A stretch of 64,000 nt of DNA from Mycocentrospora acerina (taxonomy: Eukaryota; Ascomycota; Dothideomycetes; Pleosporales), in assembly GCA_022701365.1 (NCBI GenBank), contig JAKUHH010000090.1, positions 267,001 to 331,000 of the forward strand. Direction: 5' to 3'. The notes beneath the pieces are model-generated. The model saw nothing but the letters and a program-made list of their open reading frames with translations. It did no database searches and was not told where the DNA came from. This document shows positions 32,963-42,521 of the stretch, piece after piece (positions within the stretch are counted from its first letter, which is position 1; every line of letters starts with the position of its first letter). A program made the position numbers and the translations under genes.

Positions 32963-34792
32963 CTATCCATCCCCCTGCAAACTCTTCAAATACGCCCTCG
33001 TCGCTCCAGCAAACACCGCACTCGCCACCCCCGTCGCGCCCACCACCTCAATCACCCCCCTCCAACTAACCAGCGCCCTCCAAAGCGGCAGAAAGAAAAT
33101 CGACGCTTCAGTATCCCGCTTCTCTCCAACACCCCACTTCCTCTTGACCCAGTCGAGCAACCCCTGCAGAAGAAGATGGACCGCCAAATATAACCCTACG
33201 ACTGCGATACAGAATGCGAAGAGTGTGGCAAACGAAGGGAGAAGCAGACCATCATCTGAATCCTCCCGCACCAGATCATCCAACCCAGAAAGCGTAGCGT
33301 TGTAGAAGAAGTTGACCACCGTCTCGTTTCCCTTTGTGTTCGAAGCCAGGGCGTCAACTTTCATCGTCTGGTTTATCCGCATCGTCAGCATGTTTTTGGA
33401 AACGTCGATAATGTCCAAAGTGCCGCCCTGTTTACTTTTGAGAGCACGGAGATTATCCGTCGCCCAGTTCCAAAGTGGGATTTGCTGGAGAGACGTTTTG
33501 TACGAAGTCAGGAGCGTGATGAACCATATCGCAATGGCGAGGAAGAAAGCGATGGTGGCAATCTTTGTAAACTGGCGCCATTTTCGTGGGGAAGTAACGA
33601 GAAGTTTTGATTCGTACTTCTCTTCTAGCTGGGCAGGATGATGGGGAGGGAGGAGGGGATCTAGATTCTGTTCCAGGGATTTGGGTTCCGAGGATGACGA
33701 GGTTCGAAGGGTATTTGCGGCCGTGGGTGAGAGTGTCTTGTCTGATATGGAGAATTGGTTTCCGAGGGTCGATCCAGAGATGTCTTGAGGATCGGTGCTT
33801 CCCATTGCCACATCAGTGGGAAAAATTCGGTCCAACGAAGAGTGATAGGTTTCTCTCAGAACCACACGCTCAGGGCGTTGCAGATGGGTCCTTTGAGTCG
33901 TATCCTGCGATTGGTGAAGATCCTCAGTCCGAAGAGGGATGTCAGGCTCCGACGAGATTTCATCCCCTTGGATAAGCCCACCTTTCAACGACTCACCATT
34001 AGGTACCTCCTTCAACAACCCAAAAACATGAGCCTCTGCCCTCCTCTCTCTTCCAGCAAAGTTCTTTGGCCCGGGAATATCCATCAGTGGGCCCATCATC
34101 TCCGGGTCATTGCTCTTCTTCCCCTCACCCTTCTCGTCCTCATCCTCCTCATCCTCACCACCAGCCGATGAAAAAGGATGATTAAACACCCTCCTCGGCG
34201 TCAACCACTCCATACTCTCCTTTTCAACACCTTGCCTAATACTCCCATCCTCACTCGCCCTCTGTGCCATCAACTCTGCTAGCTGTCGCCTCACCAGCAC
34301 CCCTTGCTCCTCAATTTTCGTTTGCAACTCACCCGTCGGTAGCTTATGCGGTTGCTGTCTCAACCTGCTTAACCCAGCGCTGCACGATGACCCACCTACA
34401 GACGATGACGTCGACGTCGACGGCAACCGAGATGACCTGCTTGATAGTGGCGATCTTGTTCGAATCGCTTTTTGTGGTCCGGGTAGTCTGCTGGATAAGC
34501 GTGCTGTGTAATGGGCGTTGCGTCGACGTAGGTCATGGGTGGATTTGAGGATTGTTGCCGTGCCGCGTTCTGCTTGGGAGAGGAGACGGGTTTCTCGGCC
34601 TTGCTGTTTTTGGGGAGCTTGGGGGCGGGTTTCCTGTGGGGTAAGGGGTAAGTGGTTGGTTGGGGAAGGTAGAATGAAGTGGAGAAGGAAGCTTACAAAG
34701 GTTGATGATGGGTTAGTGGTGGTGGCAGCGGTGGTGGCAGTGGTATTGGTAGTAGGGACGAGAGATCGGACGGGGCTGCTGGAGGGAAGCAT
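32963..34792 (-). CDS. fungal integral membrane protein of unknown function, about 588 residues
   Basis: The frame is open from 34873, but that codon is TTG; the first ATG is at 34792 (MLPSSSPVRS). A consensus intron at 34696-34634 (GTAAGC...CCACAG) is 63 bases long and stop-free, so removing or retaining it keeps the frame; removal gives about 588 residues. The N-terminal 380 residues are low-complexity, with Ser/Arg-rich and acidic runs (GEDEEDEDEKGEGKK). Three hydrophobic segments follow: IATIAFFLAIAIWFITLLTS, FATLFAFCIAVVGLYLAVHL and a weaker one near the C-terminus. N-glycosylation-type sequons lie between the first two, suggesting a lumenal loop of about 85 residues. The family is not recognised. 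Confidence 0.78.
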   Translation of the reverse strand: MLPSSSPVRSLVPTTNTTATTAATTTNPSSTFVSFLLHFILPSPTNHLPLTPQETRPQAPQKQQGRETRLLSQAERGTATILKSTHDLRRRNAHYTARLSSRLPGPQKAIRTRSPLSSRSSRLPSTSTSSSVGGSSCSAGLSRLRQQPHKLPTGELQTKIEEQGVLVRRQLAELMAQRASEDGSIRQGVEKESMEWLTPRRVFNHPFSSAGGEDEEDEDEKGEGKKSNDPEMMGPLMDIPGPKNFAGRERRAEAHVFGLLKEVPNGESLKGGLIQGDEISSEPDIPLRTEDLHQSQDTTQRTHLQRPERVVLRETYHSSLDRIFPTDVAMGSTDPQDISGSTLGNQFSISDKTLSPTAANTLRTSSSSEPKSLEQNLDPLLPPHHPAQLEEKYESKLLVTSPRKWRQFTKIATIAFFLAIAIWFITLLTSYKTSLQQIPLWNWATDNLRALKSKQGGTLDIIDVSKNMLTMRINQTMKVDALASNTKGNETVVNFFYNATLSGLDDLVREDSDDGLLLPSFATLFAFCIAVVGLYLAVHLLLQGLLDWVKRKWGVGEKRDTEASIFFLPLWRALVSWRGVIEVVGATGVASAVFAGATRAYLKSLQGDG

Positions 34793-35760
34793 TTTGAGTA
34801 TGGTGGTACGTCGTTGATTAATCAATTGACAGGAATTATCAAAACCGAGATACGTGTAATTTTGAAGCGTCAACGAAACTCTTCAGTGGTGGATTGAAGA
34901 AGAAAAAAAAAAGTCAAATATCCAGATATTATTTATGAAGAGATGTGAAAGAATGCACAGCGCTGAATTTATATCAAAAAAATCTTTCAAAATCCCGAAG
35001 AGAAGTCACGACTACAAAGCCAGAAAAGGAGGGGGGGGAGGAGGGAAGCGGCTTTCTAAACCTCTCACCCACTCTTCCCTTTTCCCACCACATCATCCTC
35101 ATACCTTCTCCCCCTCTCCTACCTTACGCGACAAACATTGTAGCTATTTATATCCCTTTCCCCTCACCACACCCTCACCACAACCAGCATCTCCCCCTCC
35201 CACCCAATCTCCATGGAGAATGATAAAAAAAAAGCGGTTCAGCAAACCATAATTCCTTGTACCTCCTCACCCGTAAAAAAAACCACCCTCCCCCTCCCCC
35301 CGAAAACCATGCAAGAAAAATTCTTCGGGTTAGAGGAAAGTAAAAGAACCATGGTCTACCCAAAATATGGAAGAACCAAAGGAAACGAAACAGTCTCCTT
35401 TTCGAGAAAATTCAAAAATAATCTGCAACCCCCCAACCCCCCTTCGTTCCTCCACTGCTGTAATAATGTTCTAGACTTTGAAAATATAGGAAGAAAAAAT
35501 GTGAGGCTATATCTAAAAGTGTTTTTTTTTTTGAAGAAAAAAGGTTAAATCATTCTCATGGCAGTATTTGGCTATTATTTTTTAAACAATAATGTCACGC
35601 ATTTCATGATCTATTTTCCTTGATCGATGCATCAATCAATCAATCACTCACTCTCAAATAAATCTCACTACTTCCTTCACTTCAACAAATCAGACATGGT
35701 ATTATCCATCGTATAGTCATACAATCATACAAATACATCCATCAAACCATTACCAATTCC
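34793..35760. other. intergenic, pyrimidine- and homopolymer-rich
   Basis: It holds the promoter of the membrane-protein gene and the 3' side of the next gene. Poly-A, poly-G and C-rich runs are frequent (for example 35029-35041 and 35082-35105). No gene is supported. Confidence 0.45.
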
Positions 35761-37527
35761 TCACCCATCAATGTGCTGTCCATCCCCCCCTCCAATGAGC
35801 GTGCTAGGATGTGTAGGCGGCCCATCTCTCCCCAGGCTCTTCAAGTCCTGCAACATGGTACGCAAATGAGCCTGGCGGTTCTGGTTGCTGCCCCACGTCA
35901 CGGCTTGAGAGTAGTAGAGAATGTCCCAGGCTTCGTCACTGATGTTTTGCAGAAAAGTTGGCAGGGTGCGGGCTTTTTGGTAGGAGCGCCATAGGATGCG
36001 GCGGATGTCGTCGTTGGCGCCAATGTACGCGAGCTCGATGGCTTGGTTGAATGATTTTAGTGCGGGGGAGATGTTGAAGGGGGGGAGAAGGGTGACACGT
36101 AAGCGTTCCAGGGCGGCTGTGTGCTCTGGGTCCTGGCGCACGGCTTCGATGCGCTGTTTGAGGGTGGTGATGCGCGAGGGTTCAAGCTGGAGCGGGTCAG
36201 GGGCAACTTCGTGCGCAATAGATGTGAGGTCATTTTGGGACTGTTTGGATTCGGTAATCATTTTCTGGATGTAGATGAGCTTCTCCATGAGCCTGGGGTC
36301 GTCCATGATCTTGTCGACTTTGGCTTGTATGTCGATGGGTATGTTCTCTTCTGCATCAGACTGCGAGGTGGAGGGCGGCTTGGACGATGCAGCGAGCTTT
36401 GTGAGCTCCTCGGCGAGTTCTTGTGGGTCCATCTCGCGCTCAAAGACGCCTTCCTGGTCAGCGTCGGGGTCGTCGCTGAGCTCGGCGTCGAGTTCACGCT
36501 CCAGCTCAGCCTCGAGTTGGCTGTCACCACCGAGCGACTTGAGGACATCGCGCATTTGGTAGAGCAGCTTGTCGACATCTTCGAGATCCTCGAGGGTCTT
36601 GGAGCCGAGGTCCGAGTCGTCGTTTTCGCTCTCTTTGATGGTCTCGTCGACATCGCTCTCGAACTGTGTCCACTCATTCTCAATGTCTTCTTCCTTGACG
36701 GCGTCTGCCTTGGCGGCCATCTTCTTGTGGAGCGCCTCGTTGCCCTGCAGCTTGCTCATGGCCTTGTCGAGGGCGGCCTGGAAGTCTGGGTTGTCAATGT
36801 CCTCCATTTCGGGCATCGTGTCGAGCACCTCCTGCAGCTCGGCCTTTGCGTCGCCGACGTCGGGGTCGTCGATGAGATCTTGGATCGCCTGGTGGGTGGC
36901 CATGCGCAGGCCGGCGCTGAACTGCTTGATTTCGGGCTGGGCGTCCTTTTCAGCCTGCTCATCCAGCGCCTTGAGCTCTTCCTTGGTCTTTATGCTCTGC
37001 TTGATCTCCTTGAGCTCCTGCGTCAGATCGGCAAAGTTGGGGTTGGACATGAGGCTGTCCATGAGGCGCTTGTTGAGCTCGGCGTCGTCGTAGTCGGGGT
37101 TCTGGGCCGACTCTTCGATCATGAGGAACATGTCCTTGTCGCGCTTGCGGTCCTCGGGCGTGGCGATGCGCTGGATGAGCCGGCGCGGGCCGCCCTTGTC
37201 CAGGTCCTGCTCGTACCAGTTGATGGTGGGCAGGTCGTCGGCCTCGAGCTCGGCGTCGGACAGCGGGCGCATGGCCTTGTCCACGGCCGCATCCGAGTCG
37301 AAGAAGGTGAGCGGCTTGACGCCGGGGATGTTGGGGTCGAGCTGGACATTGTGTGCGGGCTTGGGGGTCGCGTCGGCGGCGGGCGCATCGTCTTTGGCGG
37401 CTTTGGTGCGCTTGCCACGGGCGAAGTGGGCGGGCAGCAGGCGGGCAAACGGACACGGCCGGGGCTGGGGGCGCGACAGGGCGCGGAGAAGGGCCCTCGA
37501 GGGGACGTATGCTCGGGAAGGCGCCAT
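35761..37527 (-). CDS. mitochondrial-type protein of unknown function, 588 residues
   Basis: A single exon starts at ATG 37527 (MAPSRAYVPSRALLRALSR). The frame is open further upstream only through a non-ATG codon and a CA-rich leader. The first 40 residues are rich in Arg, Ala and Ser and free of acids, ending FARGKRTKAA, as expected of a mitochondrial presequence. The middle is an acidic, Asp/Glu/Leu-rich helical region with many short repeats of the kind DPDADQEG. The last 120 residues are conserved-looking (AIELAYIGANDDIRRILWRS, AWDILYYSQAVTWGS). I recognise this as a fungal mitochondrial protein pattern but cannot assign a function. Coding GC is much higher than in neighbouring genes, which opens a 1.4-kb frame on the opposite strand. 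Confidence 0.85.
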   Translation of the reverse strand: MAPSRAYVPSRALLRALSRPQPRPCPFARLLPAHFARGKRTKAAKDDAPAADATPKPAHNVQLDPNIPGVKPLTFFDSDAAVDKAMRPLSDAELEADDLPTINWYEQDLDKGGPRRLIQRIATPEDRKRDKDMFLMIEESAQNPDYDDAELNKRLMDSLMSNPNFADLTQELKEIKQSIKTKEELKALDEQAEKDAQPEIKQFSAGLRMATHQAIQDLIDDPDVGDAKAELQEVLDTMPEMEDIDNPDFQAALDKAMSKLQGNEALHKKMAAKADAVKEEDIENEWTQFESDVDETIKESENDDSDLGSKTLEDLEDVDKLLYQMRDVLKSLGGDSQLEAELERELDAELSDDPDADQEGVFEREMDPQELAEELTKLAASSKPPSTSQSDAEENIPIDIQAKVDKIMDDPRLMEKLIYIQKMITESKQSQNDLTSIAHEVAPDPLQLEPSRITTLKQRIEAVRQDPEHTAALERLRVTLLPPFNISPALKSFNQAIELAYIGANDDIRRILWRSYQKARTLPTFLQNISDEAWDILYYSQAVTWGSNQNRQAHLRTMLQDLKSLGRDGPPTHPSTLIGGGDGQHIDG

Positions 37528-38388
37528 TGTGGGTGAGTATGTGTATGTGGGTGTGGGTGTGGATGTGCAAATAGTTGCGCCCACCGTCGTCTTGGCACCT
37601 CCGCGAACTCCGCAACCCCCTCGATGACCTCAATGGCCGTGCATCGCCTGCATCGTCGTGTTGTGGCAATCTGAATGCATCTCATGGCTGTGCATGAGAC
37701 ATAATCGAGTATTAAACACAACGACTCTTTCCTGACACTACACCAAAGACCTGCCTCCAATGCGCCTTCCACGCACATGCATCAACAGACACTCGTCTCC
37801 AGCACGCGCCACTCCAAGGCACTCCTCAACTCTTCTATTCATCCCACCAGCACCATTTGCATGAGCCTCCACCACACTGTATCCCAATCTCCCACAATCA
37901 ACCAGCCCATCATTTCCTCTCTCCCCCCACACCAGATGCACACAATCTCGACAGCCGCTCGCTTGATAAGCAGCACAGATAGGTGGGAATAAGGACGGAC
38001 AGATAGCTTGGATCCACTGGACCGCTGCTCGTTCAGACATGACAGTCACACACTTCCCACAATACTTGCCTCTTCTTGCATAGCCCCTCGTCAACCTACA
38101 CCAGAGCGGGAAGTTTTCACTGTACTGGGAGTAGTCTCCTCCACCCAGTCTAATGCAGCTCCCTAGATCCCTCTTCTATAGCCAAGAAAATGCACAATAG
38201 CACGACATATATAACTTGTATTGTGACTTGACAAAATTTCACAAACACCTACTCTCTCAATAAAATCCAATCCAATCCATCTCACCTCACCCCAGGTCAA
38301 TCCATCCCATCCCACCCAAGATCAAACCAATCCATCCCATCTCACCCCAGACCAACTCACCCCAACCCAACCCAACCCAACACCCACA
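37528..38388. promoter_or_regulatory. shared divergent promoter region
   Basis: This is the region between the divergently transcribed mitochondrial-type gene and the cupin gene. On its left it has a GTGGGTGTG-rich tract (37540-37568). On its right there are tandem CCATCCCATC- and CCCAA-type repeats (about 38262-38385) just before the cupin start. No gene is supported. Confidence 0.45.
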
Positions 38389-38823
38389 ATGCCCCCTACC
38401 TCCCCCCTCCTCTTCACCCCCCTCGCCATCTCCCACCTACCCCCCGAGTCCTTCCCCCCGACCACCCCCGGCGGCACCGTAACCTGGAAAACCCTGCTAT
38501 CCGCCCCCTCCACCCCCTCCACAACCTTCACATCCGGCATCGCCACCTGCCCGCCCCACACCGGCCACCTCAAGCACCACCGCCACTCGCACGCCGAGCT
38601 CTACCACGTCACCCAGGGGAAGGGTGTCGTCTTTGTCGATGGGAAGGAGTACCCTGTTGAGAAGGGGAGTGTGGTTTTTATCCCAGGCGATGCGGAGCAT
38701 GGGGTGGAGAATCGGGGCGAGGGGGATCTGGTGTGGTTGTATGTTTTTGCGGCGGAGGGGTTTGGGGAGGTAGTGTATAGGTTTAGTGGGGAGGGGGAGG
38801 GTGTGGTTAAAGCTAAGCTCTGA
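38389..38823 (+). CDS. single-domain cupin protein, 144 residues
   Basis: One exon, ATG at 38389 after an ACAATG context. Cupin motif 1 is H64-x-H66-x3-E70-x6-G77. Motif 2 starts G93-SVVFIP and includes H104 and N108, so the usual metal ligands (two His, Glu, His) are all present. The expected second Gly of motif 2 is Asp (PGDAEH). Small cupins of this type bind a metal and act as dioxygenases, isomerases or sugar-binding proteins; the substrate cannot be read here. There is no signal peptide, so it is likely cytosolic. The gene is very C-rich at its 5' end. It is convergent with the monooxygenase gene, only 280 bases away. Confidence 0.85.
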   Translation: MPPTSPLLFTPLAISHLPPESFPPTTPGGTVTWKTLLSAPSTPSTTFTSGIATCPPHTGHLKHHRHSHAELYHVTQGKGVVFVDGKEYPVEKGSVVFIPGDAEHGVENRGEGDLVWLYVFAAEGFGEVVYRFSGEGEGVVKAKL

Positions 38824-39101
38824 TGCGTGGTTGATTGAGTGAGTATCACGAGGGGTTGGGGAAGGGAAATGCAGGCACTGGAGGGGATACTTGGTGCTGG
38901 GTATAGTATGAATGAATGAATGCATGATGCATGGTTCTTGCTTCGAAATGGGAATCAAGTGGGATTAATTTTCATGAGGAAGTATATCCCATCTTTGTCT
39001 ACAATCATATTGGACTGTTACTATCTACGACTAAGAGAGTTTACCACAGCCCACGACTACAACAACCCATCATCACAGAATATAACAACCACCACAACAC
39101 A

Positions 39102-41427
39102 CTACAACCCGCTCCTCCCCCTCTCATACCAACTCTCATGACTATAATCCTTACTCGGCCCCGCAACCGTATACGTAATCCCAAACATATTCAGTCCCGC
39201 GCCCCGAAACCTAAACTCGCACGTATTCTTATACGTATCGGGATCACACCAATGATGCCCCTTGGCCATCCACCCATGCTCATTATCCTTGGGAGCGAAA
39301 AAATCCCACGTATTGAACAGCGCCCCAACCGACTCCCCATCCTCGTCTGCAAACCACGCAGTGATCTTGTCCGTCGTCTCGTTGTACCGGTAAACATAGC
39401 GCCGTGTAGCGGGAAACGCAAATCCAGTGTCCATGGTAAAGGTCCCAGACTCAATGTAGAGGTACTCGGCTGCGTAGACGTCAGACGTAGGAGTTCGCGG
39501 GTGGAAGTGTGCGGTGCCAGCAAAGATGCCGCCTGGGGCTGCGGCATTCCGGGATTCGATTTTGCGGGAGAGCGTCCAGACGCCTTGCATGCCGCGGAAG
39601 ACTGCTGCGGCGACGAATCGCGCGGATTCGTTCGAGGCTTGGATCAGCGCGGCGACTTCTTCCACGACGAGCGCGGCTTCGGGCGCCGTGTTTGCACCGC
39701 GGTAGCGTGATGGGAACGCGGGACCGTGTTGCCCGCCGAATGCGGTGTCGTCGCGGGTTACGCCTGCTAGGCGGGCAAACTCTTCGACGAGCCCCACGTA
39801 GTCGCTCATCCAGAATTGGGGGACTTGCAGGGACTTTTTATCCCGTATCGCTAGTCGGATTTCCTCTGTGCCCGAGTGTTTATACACTTCGCGATCGGGG
39901 AGGTAGCCGGGAGCTGGAGTGTGGTTGGTCCAGGTTTGGGCGATGAAACGGGCTTGCATTTCCATGACGCTCCAGAATGGGCCTTCGTAGAATCCAACAA
40001 ACCCAATGGTAGGCAGGTCAGCTAGTACAGAGCCACGTGTGAGCAATAACGGGATGCGTGAACAGTCGGCATCGTGATGGAGGAGTCCTCTCACGTCAGA
40101 GTCAAAATAGTCGAGGCTGTTCTTGTAGCCTGTCGCCTCGACGATGGCAGTCACGTCGGTGACTTCACTATTGCCCTGTTGACTGTTAGAATCATACTCC
40201 CACATCAGGCTGTTTTCATACCTCTGCTTCTTTCCAAGGCGCATGGTACCACGGACTGTACTGTTTCAGAGCAATGTCGAAAGAGCCACCCTTTTCATGC
40301 TGCTTGACTTCATCCACCCAACCTTGCACTGGAACAATGACACCACTCCTCACAAACTCGGCATACGTGTCTGTGATACTAGTGTAACCCGGGTGTTGCG
40401 TCTGTTCAGGCTTGTACACAAGCCCTGGATATCCGTACTCTCTCTGGTCTCCGCCGATGACGGATCTCAAAAACTCATGCCCCTTCTCTGCTTTTTCAGG
40501 CGGAACCTCTGCAACTGCTGCGGATATTTCACCCTCGCCCCGTCTAGAAAGATTGTAAAGAACAAGATCGAGCGGGAGGAACTTCGGCGCCAGATTGAAG
40601 TCCTGAATCTCGGCATTGTGTGGATCTTGAGGAAGGTATCGGGGAAGGCAGTAGAAAGGCTTATTGATGATGTGATATACTTTACTTTCAGCATGGACTG
40701 GCTTAGTTTTGCCTGGTGAGCTTTTGGCGGAAGATATTTGAAAGGCAGCTTGCGCTGCAGCTTCCGAGCCGCTGATCCCACCTCCAATGACGGCAATTTT
40801 GCCAGCCTTGTCCGTGAGCGAGGAAAGCTCCCGAAATTCAGATGAATGCTGTATATTTGCAAGATTCTTACCTGGCGAGGGATCGTAAGAGCGGGCGGGT
40901 CTCTCAAAGAAACCACTTGAAACAATCAGATGGTCATATTTCTGCGTCTCTTGCTGTCTCGTCACACTGTCCTCGACTGTAACCTGCCAAGTCATAAGGT
41001 CTTGAAGAATTTTGGCATTGTGGACACGCTTATTCAGAACAATGTTGGGGCTCAAGTCGAACTTCTTTGCATACGCTTCCAGGTACTGCCCCACTTGCCA
41101 TGCCTTGGGAAACATTGGTGGGGAAGAAGGAGAAGGAGCACCCGTAGTAGGATCCTTAAGATCCACTGATGACCAGGGGAGGTCTGGAAAAGCCACTGTA
41201 AATCGCGAGAGGTTCGTTCGCATTTCCGGACTGCACTTGTCGCCATGTTCCCCAGGTCGGCCTCTCCACATTCCCCCCACGTGATCTGCGGCCTCATAGA
41301 CTGTGACAAGATAGCCACCATGCTGTATAAATGTCTTTGCAGTGGCCAAGCCCGCAGGTCCTGCGCCAATAATGCACAAAGTTCTCATATTGGAGAACGA
41401 TCCGTTGCCAAATACAATAGGCTGCAT
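39102..41427 (-). CDS. flavin-dependent monooxygenase fused to a DUF6314 domain, 759 residues
   Basis: Exon 1 (41427-40222) and exon 2 (40175-39102) are joined in phase 0 by a 46-base intron (GTATGA...CAACAG). The N-terminus carries the FAD-binding GxGxxG (CIIGAGPAGLATAK, about 18-31), and VGGMW follows. A second dinucleotide motif (VIGGGISGSEAA, about 215) should bind NADPH. These place it in the FMO/Baeyer-Villiger-like superfamily. The last 170 residues (AEYLYIESGTF, RRYVYRYN, GHHWCDPDTYKN, FRFRGAGLN) match the DUF6314 domain as I remember it. The fusion suggests that the DUF6314 part handles the product or substrate of the oxygenase; that is inference. The start is the first ATG in frame. 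The nearby cupin could be a partner, but no other cluster gene is evident. Confidence 0.88.
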
Positions 41428-41702
41428 GGTGATTGGTCAACCGAACGAAGACGTTGAGGAGTGCCTCGAGTAAGTAGGACCTACCTGTAATTTGCAGAAG
41501 AAAAGAATGCGATAATCCTGGGATCACAATGGGAAGTTGAGATATGTGCACTGAAGAGGTGTTGTAGTCTTCAAGATGCTTGAAGATCGCCATCGTTGGG
41601 AGATGAAAAACGCGCTAGCTGAGTACCCCTCGGCAAAATGACCAATGAAGACTATTTTGTGTAGACGGCACGACGAGACAAAATGGAAAGAGATGTATGT
41701 AT

Positions 41703-42178
41703 TTATTCAATAAGATGTCCAGCATTGATCAGCGAGCCTTTCATGGTCTGAAACTGTGTCTTGCCCAACTTGAATGACGCGTTAGTTTGTTATAATAAGG
41801 AGCAGAAACAAAACGTACAGATATCAAGTATCGGATATGACCCTTCCAGACTGTCAGCAGGACGTTCGGAAGAGAGTGGGTAAAATGTAAAAATGCATAC
41901 AAGATCTGACACATTTCTATGTTGCTCGAACTCGGATCTAGCGAATTGTCGCATGTCCTTTCTTGTCGCCTCATCAGGAATGTTCGCCGTGCTCCGTACA
42001 ATTTCTCGCCATAATGCTACCACGCGCTGTCTCTGGATGAACTGGCGAAGAATAAGCTTTCGATTGATTACAATCCACATTGTAATATGCGCACATGGTC
42101 AAGCCCAACCGGACTCTTTCCCCGCGCTTTCAGCCGGGAAGGCGGCTTGGGCGCTGTCGTAGCATAACGGCGTAGCAT
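41703..42178 (-). CDS. LYR-motif mitochondrial protein (LYRM2-like), 104 residues, four exons
   Basis: Exons are 42178-42095, 42041-41901, 41842-41819 (only 24 bases) and 41768-41703. All junctions are phase 0 and GT...AG. The protein begins with an Arg-rich leader (MLRRYATTAPKPPSRLKARGK) typical of a mitochondrial presequence. FIQRQRVVALWREIVR is the LYR motif with Trp for Tyr. RKDMRQFARSEFEQHRNVSD and HIRYLIS-LGKTQFQTM follow in the order seen in LYRM2. LYR proteins bind mitochondrial acyl carrier protein and assist respiratory complex or Fe-S assembly; LYRM2 is linked to complex I. The first in-frame ATG is at 42178. It shares a 343-base divergent promoter with the NAA40-type gene. Confidence 0.87.
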
Positions 42179-42521
42179 TCCACCAACAGCTCTTGGGCCT
42201 TGTTTACTGGAAGAATTGGGATGCAATGAGACACAATGTCGGTGTACAAAATTGAGATGACACGAAGATGGATGAGGCTCTTCGAGATGCAAGCTGACGT
42301 AAAGACTGGCTCGTGCAAAGCTAGGCCGTGATGGTGCTAGATTTCGGGCATGCAGGGACAGAACGTGTCGGCCACGACTGCCCCGCGGCGCGTCTCCTCA
42401 ACGCGCATCCTTGTACCGTATTGGCAGAGCACGAGCCCAGGCGCCTGTTGTAGCGCTACACCTCAAGTCGCGCGAACTACTTGTACTTCCCGTGACCATC
42501 AACGAAGAATTCACAAACACC
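42179..42521. promoter_or_regulatory. divergent promoter, LYRM2-like and NAA40-type genes
   Basis: 343 bases separate the two start codons. The frames of both genes remain open into this region only through non-ATG codons. No specific motif is claimed. Confidence 0.4.

Noticed and set aside
33607..34171. Plus-strand frames of 122-138 codons
   Set aside because: Shadows of the membrane-protein gene on the minus strand.
36121..37536. 471-codon plus-strand open frame
   Set aside because: It lies entirely opposite the mitochondrial-type gene, is Val/Leu/Gly-rich without domains, and is explained by GC-rich codon use on the minus strand.
38270..38385. CCCAA-type repeats as telomere-like sequence
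   Set aside because: The unit is not a fungal telomere repeat (CCCTAA) and the repeats are short, imperfect and next to a gene start.
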